Source: Croceicoccus sp.
Lineage (GTDB): Bacteria; Pseudomonadota; Alphaproteobacteria; Sphingomonadales; Sphingomonadaceae
DNA: 64,000 nt
Direction: 5' to 3'
Assembly: GCA_002694745.1 (NCBI GenBank)
Contig: NZMY01000037.1
Span: forward strand, 186,001-250,000
Shown here: in pieces, positions 20,259 through 28,377 of the stretch
Layout of the letters: each line of letters opens with the position of its first letter
How positions within the stretch are numbered: the stretch's first letter is position 1
Notes under the pieces: model-generated
Database searches by the model: none
What the model saw: only the letters and a program-made list of their open reading frames with translations
Told to the model about the DNA's origin: nothing
Translations under genes and position numbers: made by a program

Positions 20259-20888
20259 ATGGTCAGAAGCATGGAACAGCGCATCATCATTCACATCGTT
20301 GACGCGGACGCTCGCAATCGCGCCAGCTTTGCCCGCACCATCTTCGATCTCGGCCACCATGCAGAGGTGTACGAGAGCGTCACCGAACTAATCACCCAGA
20401 TGCCCGGCAAGGGTATCGTGCTGGCTCATGACGATCCCGGCGGTGAGAGCGTGATCGACATCATGGACGCTATTTCGCAAAAGGGCACCTGGCTGCCGGT
20501 CATCGCGATGGACCGTCATCCCCCGATGGAGCGTGTCGTCAACGCGATGCGGGCAGGCGCCTTCGATTATCTGGACCAGCCGCTCGATCCACAGGCACTT
20601 CAATCGGTTCTGCGCCGCGTGGCCGGAGAGGCCGAGATGCAGGCCCGCCAGCGCCGCCGCACGATGGAAGCGCGCATGCGCATCTCCATGCTTTCCAATC
20701 GTGAGCGCGAGGTCTTGGACCGGCTGACGCAGGGCTGCTCGAACAAGGTCATCGCGCGCGATCTCGACATCTCGCCCCGCACGGTCGAAATCCACCGCGG
20801 CAATATGATGGAAAAGCTGGGCGCACGCCACGCGGCAGAAGCCGTACGCTTGCAGCTTGAGGCGAGCCTTGTCGACTGGCTGCACTGA
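20259..20888 (+). CDS. FixJ/LuxR-type two-component response regulator
   Basis: A 209-residue protein: N-terminal receiver-like domain (residues about 5-120) and C-terminal LuxR helix-turn-helix (LSNREREVLDRLTQGCSNKVIARDLDISPRTVEIHRGNMMEKL, about 145-190). It resembles the FixJ group. The usual phospho-acceptor site (VxxDxxMP) is replaced by VLAHDDPGGES, so phosphorylation is doubtful; the switch residues MRAGAFDYLDQPL near the end of the receiver are present. No histidine kinase is adjacent. Start could also be ATG 20271. Position after the Anbu operon may be coincidental. Confidence 0.85.
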   Translation: MVRSMEQRIIIHIVDADARNRASFARTIFDLGHHAEVYESVTELITQMPGKGIVLAHDDPGGESVIDIMDAISQKGTWLPVIAMDRHPPMERVVNAMRAGAFDYLDQPLDPQALQSVLRRVAGEAEMQARQRRRTMEARMRISMLSNREREVLDRLTQGCSNKVIARDLDISPRTVEIHRGNMMEKLGARHAAEAVRLQLEASLVDWLH

Positions 20889-20923
20889 TTGCTCCTGGTG
20901 GGCGGCGGGGTTATCCATGCCCG

Positions 20924-21460
20924 ATGAACCCGCCGCCCCGACTTCCGACCGAACCCGTCATTCGCACCGATCGGCTGTTGCTGCGCCCGCCACGGCAAGG
21001 CGATTTCGAAAGTTTTTTCGAGGCTGCGCGTTCGATGCCGCCTATCATGCGTGGATCGCCGCCGATCGACCGGGGGACGGCGTGGGCCAAGTTTACCCGC
21101 AATTGCGGCATCTGGGCGCTGCTCGGCTATGGCATCTTTGTCGTCACCGACCGGTCGGACGGCGCCTATCTGGGCGACACGGGTCTTGCGCGTTTCGGAC
21201 GTTGCATCGATGCGATGAATCAGGCTCCAGAGGCGGCATGGGTGATGCTGGAAAAGGCGAGGGGACAGGGCATCGCGCATGAGGCGGCATCGGCCGCGCA
21301 CGTCTGGTTCTTCGAATGCTTCGGCCCGCAGCGCACGATCTGCATGATCGATCCCGAAAATGTGCGCAGCCTCGCGCTGGCGGACAGGCTGGGTTACCGA
21401 CCCTTTGGCAATGCCATCCACGAGGGCGGGCAGGTGACGCTGCTGGAGCGCAAGCCCTGA
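20924..21460 (+). CDS. GNAT-family acetyltransferase (RimJ/RimL-like)
   Basis: A 178-residue N-acetyltransferase. The start EPVIRTDRLLLRPPRQGDFESFFEA is the typical RimJ/RimL N-terminus. AAWVMLEKARGQGIAHEAASAAHVWFFE is the acetyl-CoA binding region with R-G-Q-G-I-A as motif A, and ENVRSLALADRLGYRPFG closes the fold. It probably acetylates a protein N-terminus or small amine; the substrate cannot be told. It is 35 bp after the regulator gene. Confidence 0.85.
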   Translation: MNPPPRLPTEPVIRTDRLLLRPPRQGDFESFFEAARSMPPIMRGSPPIDRGTAWAKFTRNCGIWALLGYGIFVVTDRSDGAYLGDTGLARFGRCIDAMNQAPEAAWVMLEKARGQGIAHEAASAAHVWFFECFGPQRTICMIDPENVRSLALADRLGYRPFGNAIHEGGQVTLLERKP

Positions 21461-21496
21461 CCGCAGCGCGTCGCCCTGACTTTCAGATCCAGGCGT

Positions 21497-22066
21497 TCAG
21501 ATCCAGCGTGCCGTCTGCGCCGCCAGCAACAGGCCGATGGCAACGAACAGCACTGCAGCCACGATGCGGATCGCCTTCAGCGACACGCGCCTTGTCAGCG
21601 CGTCGCCTGCAAACACGGCGGGCACATTGGCGATCATCATGCCCAGCGTCGTGCCGGCGGTGACCGCAAGGGTCGCATCGAACCGCGCGCCCAGCGCAAT
21701 CGTCGCGATCTGAGTCTTGTCGCCGATTTCGACCAGAAAAAACGCGATCAGCGTCGTCAGGAATGCACCGCCGCGGCCCTTGGGTTCTTCGTCTTCGTCG
21801 AGCTTGTCGGGGATCAGGGTCCACAGGCCCATCGCGACGAATCCTGCCGCGACGGCATAGCGGAACCACACTCCGTCCAGAACGCCCGCGATGGTGGCGC
21901 CCAGCAGCGCGGCGAGAAAATGGTTTGCTAGCGTCGCGAACAATATGCCCCACACCACGGGCCACGGCCGGCGAAACCGGGCGGCCAGCACGATGGCGAG
22001 CAGCATGGTCTTATCGCCGATTTCGGCAAGGGCGACCACGGTGGCGGAGGTGAGGAAGGCTTCCAT
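21497..22066 (-). CDS. TMEM165/GDT1-family manganese exporter
   Basis: A 189-residue membrane protein with six predicted helices in two related halves, each with the family signature: ALAEIGDKTMLLAI (about residues 13-26) and FLVEIGDKTQIATI (about 107-120). The E-x-G-D-K-T motif binds the cation. Bacterial GDT1 proteins export manganese, and they are often under a yybP-ykoY riboswitch, which I also see upstream here. ATG 22066 starts the family-conserved part. The frame is open further upstream, but that stretch is the riboswitch leader. Confidence 0.9.
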   Translation of the reverse strand: MEAFLTSATVVALAEIGDKTMLLAIVLAARFRRPWPVVWGILFATLANHFLAALLGATIAGVLDGVWFRYAVAAGFVAMGLWTLIPDKLDEDEEPKGRGGAFLTTLIAFFLVEIGDKTQIATIALGARFDATLAVTAGTTLGMMIANVPAVFAGDALTRRVSLKAIRIVAAVLFVAIGLLLAAQTARWI

Positions 22067-22106
22067 AGGGCAATGTTCCATCAAGGCACGCCGGGCGTTT
22101 CCACGA

Positions 22107-22212
22107 TAACCGATGACATGCGCACCCGCCCGGCAAGGCAGTGCCCATGTCATGCGGTCTCGCCAGAAGCGCCTTTGGAAGCAGCATGTGCTTCCCGGCT
22201 CTTGTCCCAACA
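22107..22212 (-). ncRNA. Probable yybP-ykoY manganese riboswitch
   Basis: Read on the minus strand, the leader of the GDT1 gene shows the parts of a yybP-ykoY aptamer. First comes a hairpin with 7-bp arms (22189-22195 with 22177-22183). Then GGCGAGACC (about 22156-22164), the conserved core, is followed directly by a stem ATGACAT (22153-22147) / ATGTCAT (22119-22113) whose 3' side is preceded by GGGTGCGC. The E. coli element has the same order: GGCGAGACC, then a CATG-containing stem and GGGTATGCG. The 5' core (GGGGAGTAGC in consensus) is less clear (GGGACAAGAGCC). A regulated Mn exporter fits the family. Confidence 0.75.
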
Positions 22213-22333
22213 CCGCGACCTCTCGGCCGAGCATGTCGATGGTGGGCCCGCTTGCCCAATGAAGGACGGCGCGGGTGGCTACTCCCCGGATGACGCGGGC
22301 GGGTTAGGATAAACGGGCAGGGCGATCAAGCCG

Positions 22334-23047
22334 TCAGCGGCAGAACTTTCCGCCGCCAAGTTCGAGGTGAAGGTGATCCTCGTGCGCACGATTGTATTCG
22401 GGGCCGAGCACGGTGCCGAAGCGCTTGCAGGCGCTTTGATGGATGGTGCGCAGGAATTGCCGTTCCTCGCTGCTTCCGCTCCATCCGCCCTTGACGGTTA
22501 TGCGACGCCCGTCGGCCAGCACGAAGCCCGAAATGTCGACCGCGCTGGCCGTCGAATGCGCGGAAAGCCGGCTGGAACCGGCGACATTGCGGCAATTATA
22601 GCTGCCGAATGTCTCCAGCTTCACCACCGGGCTGCCAAGGATTTGCTGCGCCGCACGGCTGACGCCAAAGCGCGTCCAGTTCGACAGATCCTGCGAAAGA
22701 CTGCACGAGATGCGGGGAAGATTGGTCACCACCACCCGCGTGTTGTCGCTGGCAAGGTGATACAGCGTGACGGCATTGCTGGAACTGCACGATCCGGCGG
22801 TGAGGTCAGGCAGCGGCACGAAATCGGCACCCAGTTCGGCGAGGCCGGTCCGGCAGATCCGCTCGGCCTGCGTGGGCAAGTCCTGCTGGACGACGGGCCG
22901 CGACACGGGACGGGCGGGCACCTGCCGGGTCGCCTCGGGCGCGCAGCCGGCGACCGCGAATAGTGCGACCAGCGCGGCGGCAAGGCCGAGTCGGCGAGGC
23001 CAGTGCGTCACCGGCAACGATCGAAATGCGTGGCGATGCGTTTCCAT
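22334..23047 (-). CDS. Extensin-like C-terminal domain lipoprotein
   Basis: A 237-residue protein with a lipoprotein signal (GLAAALVALFAVAGCAPE, lipobox VAGC) and an extensin-like C-terminal domain. Features are AERICRTGLAELG, CSLSQDLSNWTRFGV, the central SSRLSAHSTASAVDISGFVLADGR with conserved Ser-x-His, and the C-terminal EDHLHLELGGGKFC. The His/Asp pattern resembles the DD-carboxypeptidase (M15) fold, so a cell-wall peptide activity is likely. Start ATG 23047; the frame is open far upstream on this strand, but only as a shadow of serC-serA. Confidence 0.85.
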   Translation of the reverse strand: METHRHAFRSLPVTHWPRRLGLAAALVALFAVAGCAPEATRQVPARPVSRPVVQQDLPTQAERICRTGLAELGADFVPLPDLTAGSCSSSNAVTLYHLASDNTRVVVTNLPRISCSLSQDLSNWTRFGVSRAAQQILGSPVVKLETFGSYNCRNVAGSSRLSAHSTASAVDISGFVLADGRRITVKGGWSGSSEERQFLRTIHQSACKRFGTVLGPEYNRAHEDHLHLELGGGKFCR

Positions 23048-23172
23048 GGCTGCAATCCTTAGTCCCTGGACGATCTTGCGGCCAAGGCGAACAGGGCGCT
23101 TTTCCAAGGGTTTTACGCCTCCCGCCTTCATCGTGGCTGAACAACGGTCCGCCCCGCCATCGCTGCATTCGC

Positions 23173-23178
23173 TTGACA
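23173..23178 (+). promoter_or_regulatory. Candidate -35 box for serC
   Basis: TTGACA lies 80 bp before the serC start. A -10 element is not well conserved: the best at 17-bp spacing is around TCTCTAG. This is a weak call made mainly because the -35 is perfect. Confidence 0.35.
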
Positions 23179-23204
23179 GGACGGCGAGGATCTCTAGGGC
23201 GGCC

Positions 23205-23257
23205 GACGGGCCACGCGGTCCCAACGCCGCGCGAGCTCTCTGAAAGGAGAGTCTTAA
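23205..23257 (+). promoter_or_regulatory. Structured serC leader (candidate alphaproteobacterial serC RNA motif)
   Basis: Two hairpins directly precede serC: CGCGG (23214-23218) with CCGCG (23227-23231), then CTCTC (23236-23240) with GAGAG (23247-23251). The second takes part of the ribosome binding site AAAGGAGAG into its stem and loop. Alphaproteobacteria carry a described 'serC' RNA motif in this place. I could not compare with the covariance model, so identity with it is inference. Confidence 0.5.
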
Positions 23258-24379
23258 ATGACTGATACAAAACCGACGCTGCCGGAGCGTCCCTATTTCT
23301 CGTCCGGTCCCTGTGCCAAGCCGCCGGTTTGGTCCCCCGAAAAACTCGATCCCGCATCGCTTGGACGCTCGCACCGCTCCAAGATCGGCAAGGCGCGTCT
23401 GGCCTATTGCCTCGATCTCATGCGCGAATTGCTTGAGCTGCCCGAGACGCACCGGATCGGCATCGTGCCCGGCTCGGACACCGGCGCCTATGAAATGGCG
23501 ATGTGGACCATGCTGGGCGCGCGCCCCGTCACCACGCTGGCGTGGGAAAGCTTTGGCGAAGGCTGGGTGACCGACGCGGTCAAGCAGCTGAAGCTGGACC
23601 CCATCGTGATGAAGGCCGACTACGGCGACATCCCCAATCTCACGCAGGTCGACTGGTCGAATGACGTGCTGTTCACCTGGAACGGCACCACCAGCGGCGT
23701 GCGCGTGCCGAACGGCGACTGGATCGCCGACGACCGCGAAGGCCTGTCCTTCGCCGATGCCACCAGCGCGGTGTTCGCGCAGACCATTGAGTGGGACAAG
23801 ATCGATGTCGCCACCTTCTCGTGGCAGAAGGCGCTGGGCGGCGAGGGCGGCCACGGCGTGCTGATCCTTGGTCCCCGCGCGGTCGAACGGCTGGAAAGCT
23901 ATACGCCTTCGTGGCCGCTTCCCAAGGTTTTCCGCCTGACCAAGGGCGGCAAGCTGATCGAGGGCATCTTCAAGGGCGAAACGATCAACACGCCGTCGAT
24001 GCTGGCGGTGGAAGACGCGATCGTGTCGCTGGAATGGGCAAAGCAGATCGGCGGCGCCGACGCGATGAAGGCGCGGGCCGACGCCAATGCGGCGGCTCTC
24101 GACAAGATCGTCGAGGCGCGGGCATGGCTGGGCCATCTGGTCGAGAAGCCGGCGATCCGTTCGAACACCAGCGTCTGCCTTACGGTGAAGGGCGCCGATG
24201 CCGATTTCATCAAGCAGTTCGCAAAGCTGCTGGAAGATGAAGGCGCGGCCTATGATGTCGCCGGTTACCGCGATGCGCCTCCGGGCCTGCGGATCTGGTG
24301 CGGATCGACCGTCGACACCGCGGATATCGAGGCGCTCGGCCCCTGGCTCGACTGGGCCTACGGGCTGCTGACCGCCTGA
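23258..24379 (+). CDS. serC: Phosphoserine aminotransferase
   Basis: A 373-residue SerC of the alphaproteobacterial type. It converts 3-phosphohydroxypyruvate and glutamate to phosphoserine and 2-oxoglutarate using PLP. Start PYFSSGPCAKPP is typical; FADATSAVFAQTIEWDKIDVATFSWQKALGGEGGHG holds the PLP lysine near residue 191. AAAGGAGAG precedes the ATG. It is followed 69 bp later by serA, the preceding step of the pathway, so the two form an operon. Confidence 0.96.
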   Translation: MTDTKPTLPERPYFSSGPCAKPPVWSPEKLDPASLGRSHRSKIGKARLAYCLDLMRELLELPETHRIGIVPGSDTGAYEMAMWTMLGARPVTTLAWESFGEGWVTDAVKQLKLDPIVMKADYGDIPNLTQVDWSNDVLFTWNGTTSGVRVPNGDWIADDREGLSFADATSAVFAQTIEWDKIDVATFSWQKALGGEGGHGVLILGPRAVERLESYTPSWPLPKVFRLTKGGKLIEGIFKGETINTPSMLAVEDAIVSLEWAKQIGGADAMKARADANAAALDKIVEARAWLGHLVEKPAIRSNTSVCLTVKGADADFIKQFAKLLEDEGAAYDVAGYRDAPPGLRIWCGSTVDTADIEALGPWLDWAYGLLTA

Positions 24380-24448
24380 CGTTCCTTGCGGACGGCGCAC
24401 AGGTTCTGCCCGCAACCCCCTGATTTCAAAACACAGGAAGGCTTTATC

Positions 24449-26032
24449 ATGGCCAAGCCGAAAGTCCTTATTTCCGACAAGATGGACCCCAATGCCGCTC
24501 GCATTTTCGAAGCGCGCGGCTGCGATGTCGATGTCATTACCGGCGAAACCCCCGAACAGCTGATGGCCCGCATCGGCGATTATGACGGTCTCGCCATCCG
24601 CTCCTCGACCAAGGTCACTGCTGAAATCCTCGAGGCCGCGACCAATCTGAAGGTTATCGGCCGCGCCGGGATCGGCGTCGACAATGTCGATATTCCCGCC
24701 GCCTCGTCCAAGGGCGTGGTGGTGATGAACACCCCGTTCGGCAATTCGATCACCACTGCGGAGCACGCGATTGCCCTTATCATGGCACTCGCGCGCCAGA
24801 TTCCGGCCGCGAATGCGCGCACGCAGTCTGGCGAATGGCCCAAGAACGACTTCATGGGCGTGGAAGTCACCGGCAAGCCGCTGGGCCTGATCGGAGCGGG
24901 CAACATCGGCGCGATCGTCGCCAGCCGCGCCTTGGGCCTGCGGATGAAGGTCGTCGCCTATGATCCGTTCCTGACCGAGGAACGCGCGGTCGAGATGGGC
25001 GTGGAGAAGGTCGATCTGGAAGCCCTGATCGAACGCGCCGATTTCATCACGCTTCACACCCCCTTGACCGATGAGACGCGCAACATCCTCAATCGCGAGC
25101 GGCTCGGTCGCACCAAAAAGGGCGTGCGCATCGTGAACTGCGCGCGCGGCGGGCTGATCGACGAGGCGGCTCTCAAGGAACTGCTCGACAACGGGCATAT
25201 CGCGGGCGCGGCGCTGGACGTGTTCGCCACCGAACCGGCCAAGGACAGCCCGCTGTTCGGCACGCCCGGCTTCATCTGCACCCCGCATCTGGGTGCTTCG
25301 ACCACCGAGGCGCAGGTCAATGTCGCGCTGCAGGTGGCCGAGCAGATGGCCGACTATCTCGTCAACGGCGGCGTCACCAACGCGCTCAACATGCCGTCGC
25401 TGAGCGCCGAAGAAGCGCCCAAGCTCAAGCCCTATATGGCGCTGGCCGAAAAGCTCGGCTCGCTCGTCGGGCAGCTGGCGCACGGCAACCTCACCCGCAT
25501 CGGTATCGAGGTCGAGGGCGCGGCGGCGCAGCTCAACATCAAGCCGATCACCGGCGCGGTGCTGGCAGGCCTGATGAAGCGCTATTCGCAGAGCGTGAAC
25601 ATGGTCAACGCCCCGTTCCTCGCCAAGGAGCGCGGCCTCGACGTGCGCGAGATCCGGCGTGAGCGCGAAGGCGACTACCAGACGCTGGTTCGCGTGAAGG
25701 TCGATACCGAGCAGGGCGAACGCACCGTCGCAGGCACGCTGTTCGGTAAGACGCAGCCGCGCCTCGTCGATATCTTCGGCATCGGGATCGAGGCGGATCT
25801 GACCGGCGACATGCTCTATGTCGTGAACGAGGATGCGCCCGGTTTCATTGGCAGCATCGGTTCGCTGCTGGGCAAGAACGGCATCAACATCGGCACCTTC
25901 CACCTTGGCCGCCGCGAAGCGGGCGGGGAAGCGGTGCTGCTGCTGTCGGTCGACCAGCCGATCTCGCAGGACGTGATGAAGCAGATCTGCGACACGCCCG
26001 GCGTGAAGGTCGTCAAGGCGCTGTCCTTCTAA
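24449..26032 (+). CDS. serA: D-3-phosphoglycerate dehydrogenase
   Basis: A 527-residue SerA, the first step of serine synthesis (3-phosphoglycerate to 3-phosphohydroxypyruvate, NAD). Long form: catalytic and NAD domains with GLIGAGNIGAIVASRALG near 147, NCARGGLIDEAAL near 230, and TPHLGAST with the catalytic His near 280. An intervening domain follows, then a C-terminal ACT domain (about 455-527: DMLYVVNEDAPGFIGSIGSLL), the usual site of serine feedback. CAGGAAGG precedes ATG 24449. Confidence 0.97.
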   Translation: MAKPKVLISDKMDPNAARIFEARGCDVDVITGETPEQLMARIGDYDGLAIRSSTKVTAEILEAATNLKVIGRAGIGVDNVDIPAASSKGVVVMNTPFGNSITTAEHAIALIMALARQIPAANARTQSGEWPKNDFMGVEVTGKPLGLIGAGNIGAIVASRALGLRMKVVAYDPFLTEERAVEMGVEKVDLEALIERADFITLHTPLTDETRNILNRERLGRTKKGVRIVNCARGGLIDEAALKELLDNGHIAGAALDVFATEPAKDSPLFGTPGFICTPHLGASTTEAQVNVALQVAEQMADYLVNGGVTNALNMPSLSAEEAPKLKPYMALAEKLGSLVGQLAHGNLTRIGIEVEGAAAQLNIKPITGAVLAGLMKRYSQSVNMVNAPFLAKERGLDVREIRREREGDYQTLVRVKVDTEQGERTVAGTLFGKTQPRLVDIFGIGIEADLTGDMLYVVNEDAPGFIGSIGSLLGKNGINIGTFHLGRREAGGEAVLLLSVDQPISQDVMKQICDTPGVKVVKALSF

Positions 26033-26038
26033 GGACGC

Positions 26039-26088
26039 GGCGCGTGGGGCGGGGCGGGCGGCAATCGCCTTGCCTCTCCCCGCGCGCC
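26039..26088 (+). terminator. Large GC hairpin between serA and hisZ
   Basis: GGCGCGTGGGG (26039-26049) pairs over 11 bp, with one G-T wobble, with CCCCGCGCGCC (26078-26088). There is no T tract, so it could be a terminator of relaxed type or an mRNA-stabilising hairpin at the end of serCA. Confidence 0.45.
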
Positions 26089-26107
26089 GGCATACACGCG
26101 CCTCACC

Positions 26108-27286
26108 ATGACCAAGCCGACCGCCATTCGCCCGCCGCGCAGCGGTGCGCCCGATCCCGCCCTGCTGCCCGAGGGGCTGGCCGACCGCCTGCCGCCGCGC
26201 GCAGCCGAGGCGATGCGCGTGACCCGCGCGATGGTCGATGCGATGGCGGCGCATGGCTATGACCCGGTTCAGCCGCCGCTGGTCGAATTCGAACGCTCGC
26301 TCGCCGCGCGCATGGCGGGGGTCAGCCGTAACCGGCTGGTGCGCTTTACCGATCCGGTATCGCTGCGCACGCTGGCGGTCAGGGCCGATATCACCGTGCA
26401 GGTCGGGCGCATCGCCGCCACCGGCATGGGCGACGCGCCGCGTCCCCTGAGGCTCAGCTATGCCGGGCCGGTCCTGCGGCTGAAAGGCAACGGGCTAGAG
26501 CCAGAGCGCGAGCAATTGCAGATCGGTGCGGAGATCGTCGGCGCGGACAATGTCGCCGCCGCCGCCGAAGCCGTGCTGCTGGCGATCGAGGCACTGCGGG
26601 CCGCGGGCGCGACGGGCATATCGGTCGACTTCACCCTGCCCGACCTGGTCGACACGCTGGCCGAACGCGCGCATCCGATGGATGCCGAGACGGTCGACGC
26701 GGTGCGGCATGAGCTTGACGCCAAGGACGCGGGCGGGCTGACCGCAGCGGGGGGGGAGGCATTCCTTCCGCTACTCTATGCCACCGGCGCTTTCGACACC
26801 GCCATCGCCAAGCTTGAGGAGTTCGACCGCGCGATCATCGACGGCGGCGCGCTGGGCACGCGGATCGCCGCGCTGCGCGAGATCGCGGCACTGGTCGGCG
26901 ATGCGGCGCGCCTCACGCTCGACCCGACCGAGCGGCACGGTTTCGAATATCAGAGCTGGTTCGGCTTTACCGTCTATGCCGATGGCCTGCGCGGCGCGCT
27001 GGGGCGGGGCGGCACCTATCGCGTGATGGGGCAGGCCAAGGCCGGACATTCCGCGCATGATGAGGTCGCGACCGGTTTCTCGCTCTATCCCGATCCGCTG
27101 ATCGACGCGAACGCGCTGAACGGCGGAGACAGGATCGTCTTCCTGCCGCTGGGCCATGACCGCGCTGCGGCGCAGCAGCTACGCGCCGATGGCTGGCGTA
27201 CGCGCGCGGCGCTGACGCCGCAGGATGACGGCAAGGCGCTGGGTTGCACCCATGTCCTGCGCGCGGAAGGTCCTGAGGCGCTCTGA
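26108..27286 (+). CDS. hisZ: ATP phosphoribosyltransferase regulatory subunit
   Basis: A 392-residue HisRS-like protein lacking the tRNA-binding domain. HisZ partners the short HisG to form the first enzyme of histidine synthesis. Class II synthetase-type motifs are seen: PLVEFERSLAARM, a motif-2-like region FTDPVSLRTLAVRADITVQVGRIAAT, and GFEYQSWFGFTVYADGLRGALGRGGTY near 280-305. It is much closer to HisZ than to HisS because it lacks the anticodon-binding domain. hisG is not in the window. Confidence 0.9.
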   Translation: MTKPTAIRPPRSGAPDPALLPEGLADRLPPRAAEAMRVTRAMVDAMAAHGYDPVQPPLVEFERSLAARMAGVSRNRLVRFTDPVSLRTLAVRADITVQVGRIAATGMGDAPRPLRLSYAGPVLRLKGNGLEPEREQLQIGAEIVGADNVAAAAEAVLLAIEALRAAGATGISVDFTLPDLVDTLAERAHPMDAETVDAVRHELDAKDAGGLTAAGGEAFLPLLYATGAFDTAIAKLEEFDRAIIDGGALGTRIAALREIAALVGDAARLTLDPTERHGFEYQSWFGFTVYADGLRGALGRGGTYRVMGQAKAGHSAHDEVATGFSLYPDPLIDANALNGGDRIVFLPLGHDRAAAQQLRADGWRTRAALTPQDDGKALGCTHVLRAEGPEAL

Positions 27287-27287
27287 C

Positions 27288-28241
27288 CTAATAGGTCGGG
27301 GCGGCAAACAGCCCGGCGAGCCACTGGTCGACGATCGGGGTGGCCTGCGAATCGCTGCGGCCCAGCATGGCGTTGATCATGTTGTGCCCATCCATGCCGC
27401 GCCCCGGCACCTGCGCCACCGACACGCGGGTCCCGCTGTCTTGCAGCGCATTGGCGAAGCGGCGCGCCTGCCTCTCCGCCTCGGGCCGCTCAACATGCAG
27501 CAGCAGGAAATCGCGCGCATTGTCGCCGTTGGCATGATTGGCGGGCGACAGCGACAATTGCCGCGCCTGCGCCGAGCCGAACGCGATCTGATAGGCGAAA
27601 CCCAGCAGCGGCCCCGCGTCCACGATCTGGCTGGGCACGTCATAGGCCGCGCCGTCCAGCAGCACCACGCCGCCGATGTCGCCGGGCGTCAGGCCATATC
27701 GTTTCAGGAACCGCGGATCGGTCGCGACCAGCGCCGCCAGATGCGCACCCGCGCTGTGGCCCATCAGCACGATCTGCCGCGTATCGATGTTCAGCTCGCG
27801 CGATTGCTCCAGCAAGGCGGCTAGCGCGGCGGCGACGTCGTCGGCCTGATGTTCGATGTCTACCTCGGGCAGCAGGCGGTAATTGACGCTGGCCAGCTGA
27901 TAGCCCGACTGGGTGTAATGCCGGATCTTGGCCGAGCCGGTCGAATCCGACTTGTCGCCCCCGATCCAAGCCCCGCCATGCACGAACAGGATCAAGGGCC
28001 GCGGGCCTTGTGCGCTCGAGCGATAGAAATCCATGCGTTGCAGCGGATGCGATCCGAACGACAATTCCTGTGCCGTGGGCACGATCTGCTGGGCGGGCGG
28101 GGCCTGCTGCGCGGGGGGAGCGGAAGGCATTGACGCGTTGGAACGCGCGGCAGGCTGCGCGACCTGCGCCTGCGCAAGGAACGGCGCGGCGGCAAGGCTG
28201 GCGGCGCACACGATCGCCGAAATGGGAAACAGGATCTTCAT
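27288..28241 (-). CDS. Exported alpha/beta-hydrolase esterase
   Basis: A 317-residue secreted esterase/lipase. Signal peptide FPISAIVCAASLAAAPFLAQAQ, a Pro/Gln/Ala-rich spacer, then the hydrolase: oxyanion motif LFVHGGAWIGG (about 88-98), nucleophile in MGHSAGAHLAALVATDP (about 170), Asp (LLHVERPEAE region) and the C-terminal His (GRGMDGHNMINAML). This is the HGG-containing carboxylesterase group. Start ATG 28241 precedes the signal peptide. It converges with hisZ, the stop codons being one base apart. Confidence 0.88.
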   Translation of the reverse strand: MKILFPISAIVCAASLAAAPFLAQAQVAQPAARSNASMPSAPPAQQAPPAQQIVPTAQELSFGSHPLQRMDFYRSSAQGPRPLILFVHGGAWIGGDKSDSTGSAKIRHYTQSGYQLASVNYRLLPEVDIEHQADDVAAALAALLEQSRELNIDTRQIVLMGHSAGAHLAALVATDPRFLKRYGLTPGDIGGVVLLDGAAYDVPSQIVDAGPLLGFAYQIAFGSAQARQLSLSPANHANGDNARDFLLLHVERPEAERQARRFANALQDSGTRVSVAQVPGRGMDGHNMINAMLGRSDSQATPIVDQWLAGLFAAPTY

Positions 28242-28377
28242 GCGGCAGGCCATACCCCTTGAAAGCTTTCGCTGATCCGAACGGATGGGCATTTTGCACG
28301 GCCATGCTCTTGCCGTGCGCGGCGCCACACCCTAAGCGCCGCTACGGATTTCATTCCCGGGCTGGAAAGGCAAGACT

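Noticed and set aside
22334-26254. A 1306-codon minus-strand open frame
   Set aside because: Only its last 237 codons (extensin-like protein) are real. The remainder is antisense to serC, serA and hisZ and is open only because of GC-rich codon bias.
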